Shown here piece by piece: positions 11,922 through 26,765 of a stretch of 64,000 nucleotides of DNA. Source of the stretch: Gerris lacustris (lineage: Eukaryota > Arthropoda > Insecta > Hemiptera > Gerridae). The stretch covers positions 61,819,832 to 61,883,831 of the forward strand of contig OX578283.1 in NCBI GenBank assembly GCA_951217055.1. The letters run 5' to 3'. Made by a program: the position numbers and the translations under genes. Under the pieces are notes generated by a model. The model ran no database searches and had not been told where the DNA came from. It saw only the letters and a program-made list of their open reading frames with translations. Numbering within the stretch: position 1 is the first letter of the stretch; every line of letters begins with the position of its first letter.

Positions 11922-11997
11922 GGCAGGATGGCGTAATCGGTAGCGCGTTCGTCTGAGGACTCTCTATAATTTATTCTTTTAGGTTCGATTCCGAGAT
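11922..11997 (+). ncRNA. tRNA-like sequence (SINE head or retroelement promoter), not a functional tRNA
   Basis: A-box-like TGGCGTAATCGG at 11929-11940 and a perfect B box GGTTCGATTCC at 11982-11992. The D-arm GCG...GCGC can pair. The anticodon arm around TTCGTCTGAGGACTC has no clean stem and the variable region is AT-rich, so I call it tRNA-derived. It lies inside the retrotransposon insertion, upstream of the ORF1 start. Confidence 0.55.
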
Positions 11998-12814
11998 ATT
12001 GTACAATGATAATTACCAGTCCTATGTAATTTTATGAAAATCTGTTGCTATTAGGTATTCATTCTGCAGAATATTTAAATTACTATATACTGAATTAGTT
12101 CTAGTTAATTTCATTTTATGGGCATTGTTTAATTGGCATGGTGAATATTTTTATTTTAGAATATTTATATTATTTTAGAAAATTAAATTTTCTTTTATTT
12201 AGTTAAATTATATGAATATTTTTGTTATGAAATTTATTTTGTATTTGCTTAACAGAGAATTTAGATTTAGATTGTTATAAATTGAATTTGTTTTGATGTA
12301 CTTTAATTGTATGAATATTTTTGTTATTAGGTGTATTTTGTATCTGCTTAGTAAAAAGCTTATATTGTTATGAATTAAATTTTATTTTAATTTAATTCTA
12401 TTCTATGAATATTTTTGCCATTAGGAGTAATCTGCATTTACTTAGTAGAGAACTTAGATTGTTTGTAATTTGAATTTGTTTTTATTTAATTTAAGTTTAA
12501 GAACAGTTATGTTTTTTAGTTTATGGTGTATTTGTTTAGTAGATTATTGAAATTGTGAGGATATGTAATTTAGTTTTAGTTCCATGGTGCTATTTAATTA
12601 ATTGTGTTGTTAGGCTAGTAAATAAGTGTTATTAATTTGGTGTCAAATGTGCGAAGCCAATGTAAAGGTATTTCTTTTTATATAAATTTTAAAAGTTTAA
12701 TATGAACAAAGATACATTATAGTATAAATTAAGAAAAATAGTACAAATAACAAACTTTTTATATTTATAGAAAAGGAAGGTAAAGTAGTAGAAGAAAACA
12801 TTAGCTTCACAGTT

Positions 12815-12895
12815 CCACCCGTGGCGCAATGGTATGGTGTGTTAGAATAACTATTGTTAAAAGGTGAGGTTGATGGTTCGGGTCTTACTTTGGAC
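12815..12895 (+). ncRNA. Second tRNA-like sequence, 190 bp upstream of ORF1
   Basis: A-box-like TGGCGCAATGG at 12822-12832 and B-box-like GGTTCGGGTCT at 12875-12885, 43 bp apart. The acceptor stem does not close well. It may be a Pol III-type internal promoter remnant or a tRNA-derived SINE head. Confidence 0.45.
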
Positions 12896-13084
12896 ACATC
12901 TTTTTTTTCTTAATTAGAATTCAGTTACACAAATTATTAATAGCAACAGTATATTATAGGAGGAAAGAAGCATTAAATTGGTTAACAACAACGCAGTTAG
13001 TGATTTATCTATATAGTTTATTAAATAAAAATAACTAAATATTCTTTGAAGCAATTTTATATTAGAAACATACAAAAAGAAATC

Positions 13085-13438
13085 ATGGAAAAAAATGAAC
13101 TCATTACGTTATTAACTAGCTTTAAGGATGAATTGAAATGTGAAATAAAGGAAACGAAAGATGAAATAAAAAGTACTAAAGAAGAATTATTCATTGCAAA
13201 AGAAGAAATAAAGAATGAATTAAACGGTAAAATTATGGTGTTGGAAGAGCAGTTAGATCGCTTCAAGCTTAAAAATGAGAACCAAGAAAAACAAATATAT
13301 TTCTTAGAAAAAGATTTGCGGAAAAACAATATCATTATCCATGGGGTAAGTGAAGAAAAGCCTGAAAATTTGGCCCACCTGGAATCTAACATAATTCAAT
13401 TATTAATTGAGAAATTGGATATTACACTTGATAAATAA
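13085..13438 (+). pseudogene. Truncated LINE ORF1 (coiled coil plus start of an RNA-binding domain)
   Basis: From the ATG at 13085 there are 117 codons, starting MEKNELITLLTSF. Residues about 10-80 are strongly K/E/I/L heptad-like (a coiled coil), followed by KDLRKNNIIIHGVSEE, which resembles the RxxN(I/V)IIxG strand opening the RNA-recognition domain of L1-type/CR1-type ORF1 proteins. In the family this protein is an RNA chaperone packaging the retrotransposon RNA. The frame ends within the 11 bp target duplication: the last residues and stop (D-K-stop) are supplied by host GATAAATAA, so the protein is cut where internal priming occurred. The open frame extends upstream to 13046 but without an ATG. 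Confidence 0.6.
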
Positions 13439-13864
13439 TATAATCGATATATTTCCTGTTTTGTTGTCATTCAATGTTTACCTCTTAATAAAAAAGCACA
13501 AATTTGAAACCCGTCAAAATGAAGATTGTAAATATGGGATATGGCAAAACAAATAAAATAACTTGCGGATTTTTTCCGAACTAACTTTCCATACAGCAAA
13601 ATTTGCTGAAATCCAATTAAATTCTGCTGAAAGATGGCTAAAAGTATCACAATAATGCATTGTCATAGTGTTCTGAGCTATGCTAAAAGTTTCAAATGTC
13701 TAGCTATTCGGGAAGTTAGTGAGAAATGGATTGCCAGATTTGTACCGGACAAACAAACAAACAAGAAAGCAAGCTAATAAAAACGTAGTAATAAGCATCT
13801 TTCAGCCTTCATAAGGCCATATCATCAGTTTAGTTTATATATTTAACGTTCTATGTTTTTATAA

Positions 13865-14385
13865 ATTTCCCTCTCCCCCAACCATCTTATAATGGATATT
13901 CCTAAAATTTTGAAACGATTCATGCAAATACCTTATAATGGGGCGATGAAAATAACGGGGGGAAATTCCCAATTTCTATAAATTCCAAATTTTGTGTGCG
14001 CATAAGCGCAGCGACACAAAATGTAAATATTTTGTAAACATTTTGAGAGGAGTATCATATGACAGCTCCTGGAGAGTAGATAGGTTACGAATATGTATAT
14101 ATACTTTCTTAAAAGTCGCATTCCTTAATGATTTTATTGTTTTTAGGTTTTTATTAAAATATACCTCAAAATCCCCTCCCCCCCAAACCATCCTATAACG
14201 GCTAGTCCTAAATTTTAAAATAATTCGTACCTTAAAGGCGAAAAATATACCTTATCATAGGGCGATGAAAATTTCCCGAAAAAAAATTAATTTACTTTGT
14301 TGTCATTACTGATAAAAAAACAAAAACATTGTGACCCCCCGGAGGATCGAACCAGGGACCCTTTGAAAAAATAAAAGAGTCCCTG
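13865..14385 (-). mobile_element. Family C repeat, tandem or doubled copy
   Basis: Two related blocks: 13865-13965 and 14165-14385. Shared words are CCCCCAACCATC, TCCTAAAATTTTGAAA and CCTTATAATGGGGCGATGAA. The second block ends at 14330-14370 with ACCCCCCGGAGGATCGAACC, which on minus is a tRNA T-arm-like B box (GGTTCGATCC). The same order occurs at 26590-26765. A tRNA-derived SINE on the minus strand is the simplest reading. Confidence 0.55.
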
Positions 14386-14495
14386 GTTCCCGACTAAATT
14401 TAATTCCGTAAGCTCGAAATCAAAATATATTTAATTATCTACATTATACATAAATAATATGATTACCTCAATCATTTTTCGGGTAATTATTCACG

Positions 14496-16363
<1,868 letters not shown>

Positions 16364-16423
16364 ATAGCGTGCAAAAAAGTATCTAACTATAACATCAAGC
16401 TAGAATTTTGTGACAAGTTAATC

Positions 16424-17100
16424 TTTTTTGGTCCCCTTTAAACCCTTATAAAACTTATTGGGGTCCCACGGACCCCATACAAACTATAATTAATTTTTTT
16501 TTGTTTTATTTGTATTTCTCTAAACCTAGACTCCCTTCTAATTTACCTTTGAACCTTTCTATGTAAAAACTGATAACAATACCTATGTTATTAGTTTTAG
16601 TTTTCTTTGAGTATTCATTAGAATTAGAGTTGGGGTCCCATAGACCCCTGTGTGCCATTTACGTAATTGTTTCATATACCACAGATATCTGTCTTATTTT
16701 TTTATGGTATTAAAAAACGTATTCTATATATTTTTTTTTTTTTGGGGTGGTGAAATGTTTAAGACTGTCAAAAGTTCCAAGATAAAACTTTTATTACTAT
16801 TAGTAGACGTATATAACTGCATTCAAGTTGAAGGTTTAGTGGATCACAGTAAAGATTTAAGGCAAAAAATGCTTAATTTTGACAGAGTATGTAAGAAAAT
16901 CTATCATTTTTTTAAATCATTTTTGTTCCTGTTTTCTGTATATTTTTTATCTATATATTTTTTAATATATATAAATAAAAAAATATTAATAGTCCAGTCG
17001 ACAAGTACATTTTACCTTGCAAAAGGTCATAAAAACTTTTTTCTTTTTTTTTGTTGTATGTACTTAGACATTAGTTAAAAACCCAAGTTTTCGACCTCCT
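16424..17100 (+). mobile_element. Family G repeat, copy 1
   Basis: Shares most of its length with 29550-30110: GGGGTCCCA...GACCCC near 16460, TTTGTATTTCTCTAAACC, TTGGGGTCCCATAGACCCC at 16632, and GGATCACAGTAAAGATTTAA. An open frame 16650-17078 exists, but the second copy does not preserve it, so it is not supported as coding. GGGGTCC-type sub-terminal repeats and the CCCTAGAAC end in copy 2 hint at piggyBac-like DNA transposon ends; this is tentative. Confidence 0.5.
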
Positions 17101-17130
17101 AGACCCTGTACTAACCCAGAGGGGGGCCAA

Positions 17131-17969
17131 AATACGCGAAATTTTAGTGTTTCTTTTAGTTTTTTCTTTATAACTCTTTACCTATATGTCCTGAAAAAAA
17201 AGTGATCGTATCTTTCTTGTAGAGCACTAAATTTGCAACAATTTTTATATACCACATTTTTTCCTAAACCCTATACTTTCTCAAATATAGAGCTTCAAAG
17301 ATGCAATATTTTCATGAAAATATCAAAAATAACATCTTTTCTGAGGACGAAAGGGGTCTATTTGTGTTATCCCACCCCTCCCAGTTAGATATTTTGGGTA
17401 TATTCTACCTATGGAAGTACAAATAACCACCACTAACTACAACTACTAACCACTAGTAACCAATACTAACCGCCACCTACCTACAATGAACTAAATTTTC
17501 GGGATTTTTTGTTTATCCTTTCTTGTAGAGCACTAAATTGGGAACAATTTTTATATGTGACATTTTTTTCTGAAACCTATATTTTCCGAAATATAGAGCT
17601 TCAAAGATGCAATATTTTTTTTTTAAATCTGCTAAACACAAGTTGCGGAGGTTAGTGGTGGTTATTTGGAAGTATATACAAGTGGTGGTTATAGGTAGGA
17701 TATACCCAAAACATCACTGTGGGGGGAGGGATAACAAAAATAGACCCCTTTCGTCCTAAGAAAAGATGTTCTTTTTGATATTTTCAAAAAAATATTGCAT
17801 CTTGGAAGCTCTATATTTCGGAAAGTATAAGGTTTAGGAAAAAATGTGGTATATAAAAACTTTTGCAAATTTAGTACTCTACAAGAAAGATAGGATCAAT
17901 TTTTTTCAGGACATATAGGTAAAGAGTTATAAAGAAAAAACTAAAAGAAACACTAAAATTTCGCGTATT
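17131..17969. mobile_element. Foldback element with arms of about 280 bp
   Basis: The left arm from 17131 (AATACGCGAAATTTTAGTG) and the right arm ending 17969 (CACTAAAATTTCGCGTATT) are inverted copies with few differences, through TCTTTACCTATATGTCCTG and TATAGAGCTTCAAAGATGC. The centre (17410-17700) contains a partial third copy of the arm (17519-17610) and TAACCACCACTAAC-like words that themselves invert (AACCACC... / ...GGTGGTT). No ORF. Confidence 0.85.
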
Positions 17970-18373
17970 TTTGCGCTTATTCCAAATTAAAGAGGTTACC
18001 TATTAAAGGAAAAACAAACATCAAATTGATTTTTTGGTCTACTAACTAATTTTGTATTCAGGATAATGAAAATCACATTGTTTATCGAAATTAGCGGGAC
18101 ATAGCCGCTCTCCACCATTTTTTTTTTTTTTTTTTTTCAAATGCTTTTTACTAAGCTATGTCCTGCAGACGAACTTTGCCAACGACATTCGTAAAAGGCA
18201 CTAAATAACAAACTTAACTCATTGGTGGGTCAAATGCCTATTGCCAAGCTATGTCTAGCAGACGAACATAGCCAACCACATTTTCTTAAAAGGTACCTAA
18301 TGATTAACTTGTGCAAAAAATTCTAGCTTGATGTTAGTCAGACACTTTTATGCACGCTATCTCCTGGACTATT

Positions 18374-19289
<916 letters not shown>

Positions 19290-19399
19290 ATATATCTAAA
19301 AACCTTGTATAGGTTGTAGTGTGGATGTGGAGTGTAGAAGGGAGTGGGAGGTTGTAGTGTCTGTATGCTAGGGAGTAGTAGAAGGGGGGGGGGGTGTAT

Positions 19400-20350
19400 G
19401 TTTTGTGGCACCCTTGGCGTGTTAAGGTTTCACTCACACGGATACACTAGAGTGTGTAAAGTGTAGGTGAAAACACATACAGAGTGAACACTCAGGGTCA
19501 TTAAGGCTGACTCCACAAGAGGTTTCCACTATCTTCTCTGTTTCACTCTTACTAAAGGGTCTTTTATGTGGGTCTCTGTTTAGAAGATGTGGTTAGAAAG
19601 GGATGGAGTTAGGTTGGTAAGAGGGCTCCACGTGGAGCCTTTCGACCAATGGGAACGAGTTATTCCCGCTTCTACTCTGGTGAAGAGTCACGCCCTCCTC
19701 TTATTCCTCTTTTTTCTTCTTCCCTCTTAAGGGGAAGCAGATATCTTTTTTTCTTCTCTTTTACTCTTCCTTTAAGGGGGATTTTTTTTTTCTCCAACAG
19801 AGTTTTTATTTATTATTTTTTTTTTACACGGCCGCAGATCGATCGCGTTCAACCTTCCCCCTCCTTGCTCTCTCTCGACGAGTTCTTTTCTGTCCCGGAA
19901 AGTGAAGAAAAAGGGTAGTTTTTAAAGCAGGGATTTATGAAAGTTTCATGAGAGCGAAAAAAGGACGAGGTAGTATACGGGGGAGGCGATTTGCATGGGG
20001 ACACGGAGAGTCATTAGTATGCCGAACAAATAGGGAGGAAAGGTTCGAGACCCCGTCGAGTCGGCAGCTCGTTCAAAAACCTATAATATAGGCGGCTCAG
20101 GAAGAGACACACGGCCGCGGCTCAGGAAGAGACACACCGCCGGCTAAATACAACCCTATAAATTACACATTCAAACAACCGGTACACTCTCATTAGCTAT
20201 AATCGGTCGGGAAACCACCCACACACCACGACACACTCCTCTCCACACACTGTCCGCCGACAGATTTATAAGCCACCTCTCCTATTGGCGCCTTTAAACT
20301 GTTTAGAATTTGGAGCCCCGGAAAACGTCGACAAGGGAGTCAGAAGGAGA
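19400..20350. promoter_or_regulatory. GC/CpG-richer island, candidate promoter or 5' UTR
   Basis: The only kilobase in the window with sustained higher GC and many CpG (e.g. CGACGAGTTC, CGATCGATCGCG-like words at 19836-19850, CCCCGTCGAGTCGG at 20051). It contains an octamer ATTTGCAT at 19989-19996, CCAAT words at 19647 and, inverted, at 20283, TATA-like CTATAAATTA near 20156, and a 20-bp direct repeat CGGCTCAGGAAGAGACACAC at 20093 and 20118. Purine/pyrimidine tracts flank it. It matches no repeat elsewhere in the window. An open frame at 19649-19918 has no motif. Direction of transcription cannot be told. Confidence 0.35.
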
Positions 20351-20860
20351 AAAGGATAAAACGTGGTAAAAGTAACACCCGATATTGATGAATATGGCAT
20401 TGTTTAAGTAATGAATATTAATCATATCTCCAATATCAGCCTTCTCCTCACTTTTACCTAATAAATGCTTACTTTAGTTTTCTCTCTATCATTAATAACA
20501 CTCTTATTAATTATAATTACATTTCATTTTTTAATAAGTCAAGGGATAAATACTATATTTTATCTCTAGAGAGATTAGCGATGCTTATTAAATCTCTATA
20601 AAAGTTATTTTTAGAAATTTATTTATTTATAAGTAATACAATAATTTTTAATTACAACACATATTATGTATTAAAATTCATAATTTTCCTACACAATATT
20701 TTCCCCCTATACATAATTTTAGTGCAATAAATAATTTTCCTCGTCCGGATAAAATAATAGAATGGAACCCTGAACGTTTTATAACTTTGGCCTAGTTCAC
20801 ACTGGTATAAAAAGTCGAGCAATTTTCTGTGAACTGCGTAGGGACAGTCTATAGACATAT
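20351..20860. other. AT-rich spacer, nothing seen
   Basis: No repeat match or credible ORF. Confidence 0.6.
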
Positions 20861-21180
20861 ACAGTAGAACCTCAATAAGAAGTGTCTCAAGAGGATAGGG
20901 GATTAGAGAAACAGTCTTGTTATCGAGGTGCTCTTTTTGTTGAGGGTCGTTTTATTAAGGTTATTTTGGCTATCAGTCGTGTTATCGAGGTTAATGAGTG
21001 GGGGGTTTTCAAGTATAGACTTGTTCAAGGTCAACCCATTCCTGAATATAGTCACGTTATAGAGGTTGACTTCTCAAAACGATTTGTTATAGAGGTTCTG
21101 AGTTACGTTGTGAATTGGAAAAACTCCGTGTTATTGAGGTTGTTTGAATAATAATAGTCCCGTTATAGAGGTTAATATTA
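20861..21180 (+). mobile_element. Pogo/Tigger-like remnant with a GTTATMGAGGTT site array
   Basis: Left end ACAGTAGAACCTCAATAAG (20861) resembles pogo-type ends (CAGTAGAACCTC...). Within it, GTTATCGAGGT or GTTATAGAGGTT recurs at 20919, 20952, 20981, 21056, 21086, 21130 and 21162; these are reverse complements of the end word AACCTC-ATAA. The open frame here (20882-21151) is just these repeats read through and has no transposase motif. Likely a non-autonomous or internally rearranged copy. Confidence 0.5.
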
Positions 21181-21360
21181 ATAAAATCGGTCCGGTTTAG
21201 GCTCCACGCGTTTGCACCGACGACAGATGACAGACAGACATTTTTTAAAAACCTTTTTTGGACTCAGGGGACCTAAAAACGTGTAAATCCATAAAAATCT
21301 CAAAATCGAATTTCCGTGCCATCACAATACTTTCTCTTTACATGAAAAAGTAAAAAGAAG
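21181..21360 (-). mobile_element. Family H fragment
   Basis: Reverse-strand match to 52490-52625: ACGTTTTTAGGTCCCCTGAG, the CCGACGACAGATGACAGACA region and AAATTCGATTTTGAGATTTT. Only the first part of the family is present. Confidence 0.7.
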
Positions 21361-21900
21361 TATATTCAATGTTTCTTTGAGGAGGGTAAGAAAATAATAT
21401 TATTTTTAAAAATCCTTCTTTTTAAGGGAGGTATAATGTGTTTTTTTTCGAGGGTCCTTTGAAGCAGTACCATATGCCACCAAAAAAAAAATCTTAACTG
21501 CTTCTACCTGCTCAGTATTTTTTGTTTAGGTCGGTCGCTATGCCACAACAAATTGCTGCTTAATAGAATTTTAATAAAAAAAAGCGACGAAAAAATACTA
21601 ATATTATTATTATTAAATAAAATTAAGAAAGGGTAAATAAAAAACACACTTTTTAAATCACCCATCCCATGCTTCAATGATTTATATATACTGTTGTAAT
21701 ATCTGACCTTATTTAAAGATACCTTTATTAAAATGAGATAATAAAGATAATACCTAAAATTATACCTTTATTTAAAGATGTTGTCTTTGTCTGTGTACTA
21801 TTCGACCATCAACAAAGTATAAAATAAAAATATTTTATGAGTGTGTGTCTAAATTTGATTTGAATTTGTTTCTATCCGACTTATAGATATGTCAAAAATT

Positions 21901-23236
<1,336 letters not shown>

Positions 23237-23479
23237 AAATTGATTTCGCCCTTTAAAGGGTAAATATGGGGCCCTTTGAAGAACGTCTCCTCTTGAACCT
23301 AAATTTTGTTTTATTATTCTGAGATTAAATGTAAAATAAGCAAAAAATATCGTTTATAAATCGGCGGAAAAAAGTAGAAAATTAAACATATTTCCTCTAA
23401 AAGCTTTGAGACAGAGGGGTTTAGACTGTCCAAATTATTCTTAAAAGATTCTGAAATACCTTTGAAATAAAATAACTTA

Positions 23480-24430
23480 ATGTTACATTACATTTTCTTG
23501 AAAAAACAGCTTGCAAAAGTTGTTAACTTTGCAGGCTATATCTGCTTAAACCATAAGAAATATATAGAAAAAAATTAAATAACATTATTTTTCATGAACT
23601 TTTCAGTAAAATAAAATAGTTGACATCTGGAGCCAAAACTAAACTATTAGGCCGATTTTGACGAAATTGGGCATACATTTTCAGCAATATCATGAACCGA
23701 GGCGAAATCGAGAAATATATTTTAGCTCCAAATTTGGGGGCACTACCTCCTAAAATCTTTGAGAAAACGTGAAACAAAATTATTACATTTTCTTGAAAAA
23801 ACAGCTTGCAAAAGTTGTTAACTTTGCAGGCTATATCTGCTTAAATTAAACCATAAGAAATATATAGAAAAAAATTAAATAACATTATTTTACATGCTTT
23901 TTAGTGAACTTTTCAGTAAAATAAAATAGTTGACGCCTGGAGCCAAAACTAAACTATTGGGCCGATTTTGACGAAATTTGGCATACATTTTCAGAAATAT
24001 CATAAACCGAGGCGAAATCGAGAAATATATTTTAGCTCCAAATTTGGGGGCACTACCCCCTAAAATCTTTGAGAAAACGTGAAACAAAATTATTTTTTAT
24101 AAACAGTTCCCGCACGATTTTTATTAAAAATATCTAAAATGTAACCCATTTAAATTCGAATTTAACGATATAAGTCGTTTTCCCGGGAAAATCTAGTTCC
24201 TGAGAAAATAACTTTAAACGCGGACAGAGAGAGGCCGGGTTCGATTCCCCGCCGAGCAGAAGTTATTTTTATTACAAATTTTGATGAAATGTTCAATAAT
24301 AAATAAATGTTCCTACGAAAACTAATAAATTTAAAACTAATCGGGCTAAGTAATTATGAATTCGTCTATGAGAAAGTTTGTCTGAGTTGTCTCAGACCAA
24401 TTTTTGCAGTTTGGACCACTTACCAAAGGA
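23480..24430 (+). mobile_element. Family H copy with an internal tandem duplication
   Basis: The segment from ACATTTTCTTGAAAAAACAG (23489) to GAGAAAACGTGAAAC (23775) is repeated from 23784 to 24087 (offset about 295-311 bp, with 5-10 bp indels). Then come a TTTTCCCGGGAAAA palindrome (24178) and CCGGGTTCGATTCCCCGCC at 24235-24253, a perfect tRNA T-arm-like B box. The 52483-53090 copy has the same order without the duplication. The minus-strand frames at 23592-23777 and 23890-24087 are the duplicated unit and are not credible genes. Confidence 0.75.
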
Positions 24431-25236
24431 TATAAATACATATACATAAGAAGAAAGTAAATTGAATTGAAATTTGGAATTTATTATATTCCCAACGACC
24501 TATTTAGAAAAGAAACTATAATTAAATATATATTTTATATAATATAATAAATTCCATTTTTTACAAATTATAGTATTTTTTAATTCACTAATAGTTTTTA
24601 AATGGATAGAATAATAGGTGGTCTGTTCAAATCTAGCAATCTTCTTTTTTTTTTATAAATAGGCAACAAATCATTATAGATCTAGAAACACATCTTATAG
24701 GGGACCATGGTCTGAATACTGGGAATATTAAATAGAATTATTGTTAATTTATTAGTTAATAATTTCGTTAAGTCAGATATCTTCCTATATGAAAAATACG
24801 AAAAATTTAATTAACTGTTTTTTTTTAGTTTCTTTTTACAAAAAAATAGGCAATGAATTATTACAGAAACTATTAGAGATTAGTAGATTTACCTATAGAG
24901 AAAAATGATTAGATTTTTGAGAACATTTAAAAACCACATCTTAAATCAAAAAAACTCAAAAGGAAACTCTATATTTTAATGGTTACCTTTATCCAATAAT
25001 ATAATTTGAGATTTTGCCATAATCAAATATAAAATTATTAAAATACCGTAGGCGATATAAGAAAAAAACAACCAACAAAACAAACAAAAAAACCAAACCG
25101 GATTTAATAACTTCCCGGATGTCTTATTGATGTTTAAACACGAATAATTCCCGTTTAACATCGTTATATATATTTTTCATTCAAGGTTAAATATATGTTT
25201 TTCTTCTTCTTTATTAGAGAAGATGTTAATTAATCT

Positions 25237-25273
<37 letters not shown>

Positions 25274-25312
25274 CTCACCGCATGAATTTATTTCCAAGAA
25301 TAACAATTTCTA

Positions 25313-25394
<82 letters not shown>

Positions 25395-26089
25395 TTGGCC
25401 TCTTTGGAAGTTTACGCTCATTTGAAAGGTTAATGGTGTGAATCGAAGCTTGTCTGCTTTTCCAATTCGTCCGTAACGGTATTACCCTAGATTTTTCACC
25501 GCGTTCATCCCAAAAAATCATTTAAATTTTTATTTAATTTTTTTTTTTTTTTTAATCTTCATTTTTCCCCCAATCAGGCTCGTGTTAAAATATTCTTTAC
25601 AGCTCCATTAGACACGCTGCTTTAGTCATCTTGTCAACGAGAAAATGACTATTAAATTAAGCGGTGATACGCCAGAGAGAACTTGAAAATTATCTTTTTT
25701 TTAATAAAAAAAAAAGAATTAATTCCTCTTCGACTGGGATTCTTAATAGAAGAAGAAGATAAAGAATTAAGGAAGATCGTGTCTAAATGATTACAAGATG
25801 AATTATCTTGGTTGTTTATTACTTGGTCAGGTGTAAAAAAATAATAATGGCATCTTTATGATCCTTGTTATTAAAAACTAGCGCCGAACCGGCGAGGGGG
25901 GGGGGATCATCCGTGTATACAGAGCTATTTCAAAACCTCATCAATATCAGGTAGAATAAAAAAATTACCAGGTATTTTTAGATGAAAATTTGTACTGAAA
26001 ATAGCTGAGTTAACGATGTTCATAAAAAAAAAAAAATATATATATTTAGAAGGAACCAATTTTGTAGTGACCGCGTCATAGTAATAATA
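24431..26089. other. AT-rich stretch with two TA microsatellites
   Basis: TA tracts at 25239-25271 and 25314-25391. A G-run lies at 25897-25905. No gene recognised. Confidence 0.65.
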
Positions 26090-26589
26090 TTTTCCCCCAT
26101 TTCAAATTATTACATACAAAATGCTCTCTCTCCAATTAGTGTGGCACATAGCTTCCTCGCTTACTATTTCGTAAAATTTAATGATTTTATGCTTTTAAAA
26201 CTTATTATGATCCAATTTATTAAATTTTTCCCTTGTTTTTAGGGTTTTGTAGATTCTTCTCAAAACCCTTATGCCGAGGGTGATGTGTTCGTCTGTCCGT
26301 CACTCTTTGGTTCATAGGGCCCGAACCGTTTAAGCTAAAGAGCTGAAATTTCAAACACTGGTGCAACTTTTTGACCCAACCATTGGAAAAATATACAGAA
26401 GTTCAAAATTAAATATAAGCAAGCGCAATTCGCAAAAATGTTGTAAACTCAAAAATTTATATATTTTTTTTAATTTTCGAATGGGATATCAAAAGAAAGC
26501 TGCTGAAAAGTAGGACGCAAATATATATAATCTTTTTTAAATTTTTTCATTCCTTATTGGGTAAAAAAATCAAAACATACTCCAAAAAA
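26090..26589. other. Fragments of dispersed repeats
   Basis: 26128-26170 (CCAATTAGTGTGGCACATAG) is the inverse of the end of the family E copy near 32385-32404. 26270-26400 (CTGTCCGTCACTCTTTGGTT and GAGCTGAAATTTCAAAC) resembles the low-complexity TGTCCGTC signature common in family E/F-like repeats. No ORF. Confidence 0.4.
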
Positions 26590-26765
26590 TCCCCCCCCCC
26601 CCAACCACTATATAACGGCTGGTCCTAAAATTTCGGAATAATTCATGCTGCCTTATTGTGGAGCGATGGAAATTTTCTGAAAAAATTAATTTATCTGTCG
26701 TTATTACCGATGAAAAACATTGTGACCCCCCGGGGGATCGAACCCGGGACCCGAAGAAGAAAAAA
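26590..26765 (-). mobile_element. Family C copy with a tRNA T-arm
   Basis: Begins with a C-run (26590-26601), then AACCACTATATAACGGCTGG and TCCTAAAATTTCGGAATAAT, ending at 26728-26752 with CCCGGGGGATCGAACCCGGG; on minus this is a strong B box GGGTTCGATCCCC. Same order as 14165-14370. Confidence 0.6.

Larger units (their letters stand above)
11211..13429. mobile_element. Non-LTR retrotransposon insertion, probably twin-primed (5' inverted)
   Basis: Flanked by an 11 bp direct repeat GATAAATAATA (11200-11210 and 13430-13440); the uninterrupted family A copies show one such word, so this is a target-site duplication. The left end is AGTAAGTAAGTAAG then TAATCCATTTATTGG: read on minus, a CCAATAAA signal followed by a (TTAC)n tail, i.e. 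a LINE 3' end pointing left. The right end instead carries a LINE ORF1 start on the plus strand, cut off at the target duplication. Opposite orientations of 3' and 5' parts are the hallmark of twin priming. The internal junction is not pinpointed; it lies between about 11450 and 12800. Confidence 0.7.
10907..13790 (-). mobile_element. Family A copy 1, split by a retrotransposon
   Basis: On the minus strand the copy begins TACTACGTTTTTATTAGC at 13790 and ends in the AAAAAG/CTTTTT hairpin and TCTTGAAATT near 10907. Its two halves, 13790-13441 and 11210-10907, match consecutive parts of the intact copies at 32573-33233 and 51455-52101. The 2.2 kb between them is the inserted retrotransposon. The family has short inverted ends (ACTACGTTTTT / AAAAACGTAGT) and no ORF, so it is a non-autonomous repeat. 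Confidence 0.85.
16364..18373. mobile_element. Family B foldback copy 1, broken open by other elements
   Basis: Ends AATCTAGGAGATAGCGTGC (16364) and GCACGCTATCTCCTGGACT (18353-18371) are inverted and extend for about 70 bp through CATCAAGCTAGAATTTT. The right arm continues to about 17983 and matches the intact copy at 54747-55331. The left arm stops at 16423, where family G sequence begins. The right arm contains an extra internal duplication of about 95 bp (CAAGCTATGTC...CAGACGAAC twice, 18155 and 18247). Confidence 0.75.

Noticed and set aside
11922..11997. Functional tRNA gene
   Set aside because: A and B boxes are good, but the anticodon stem and acceptor stem do not form; called tRNA-derived instead.
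16650..17078. 142-codon ORF in family G
   Set aside because: The second copy (29550-30110) breaks the frame by indels and the substitution pattern does not look coding.
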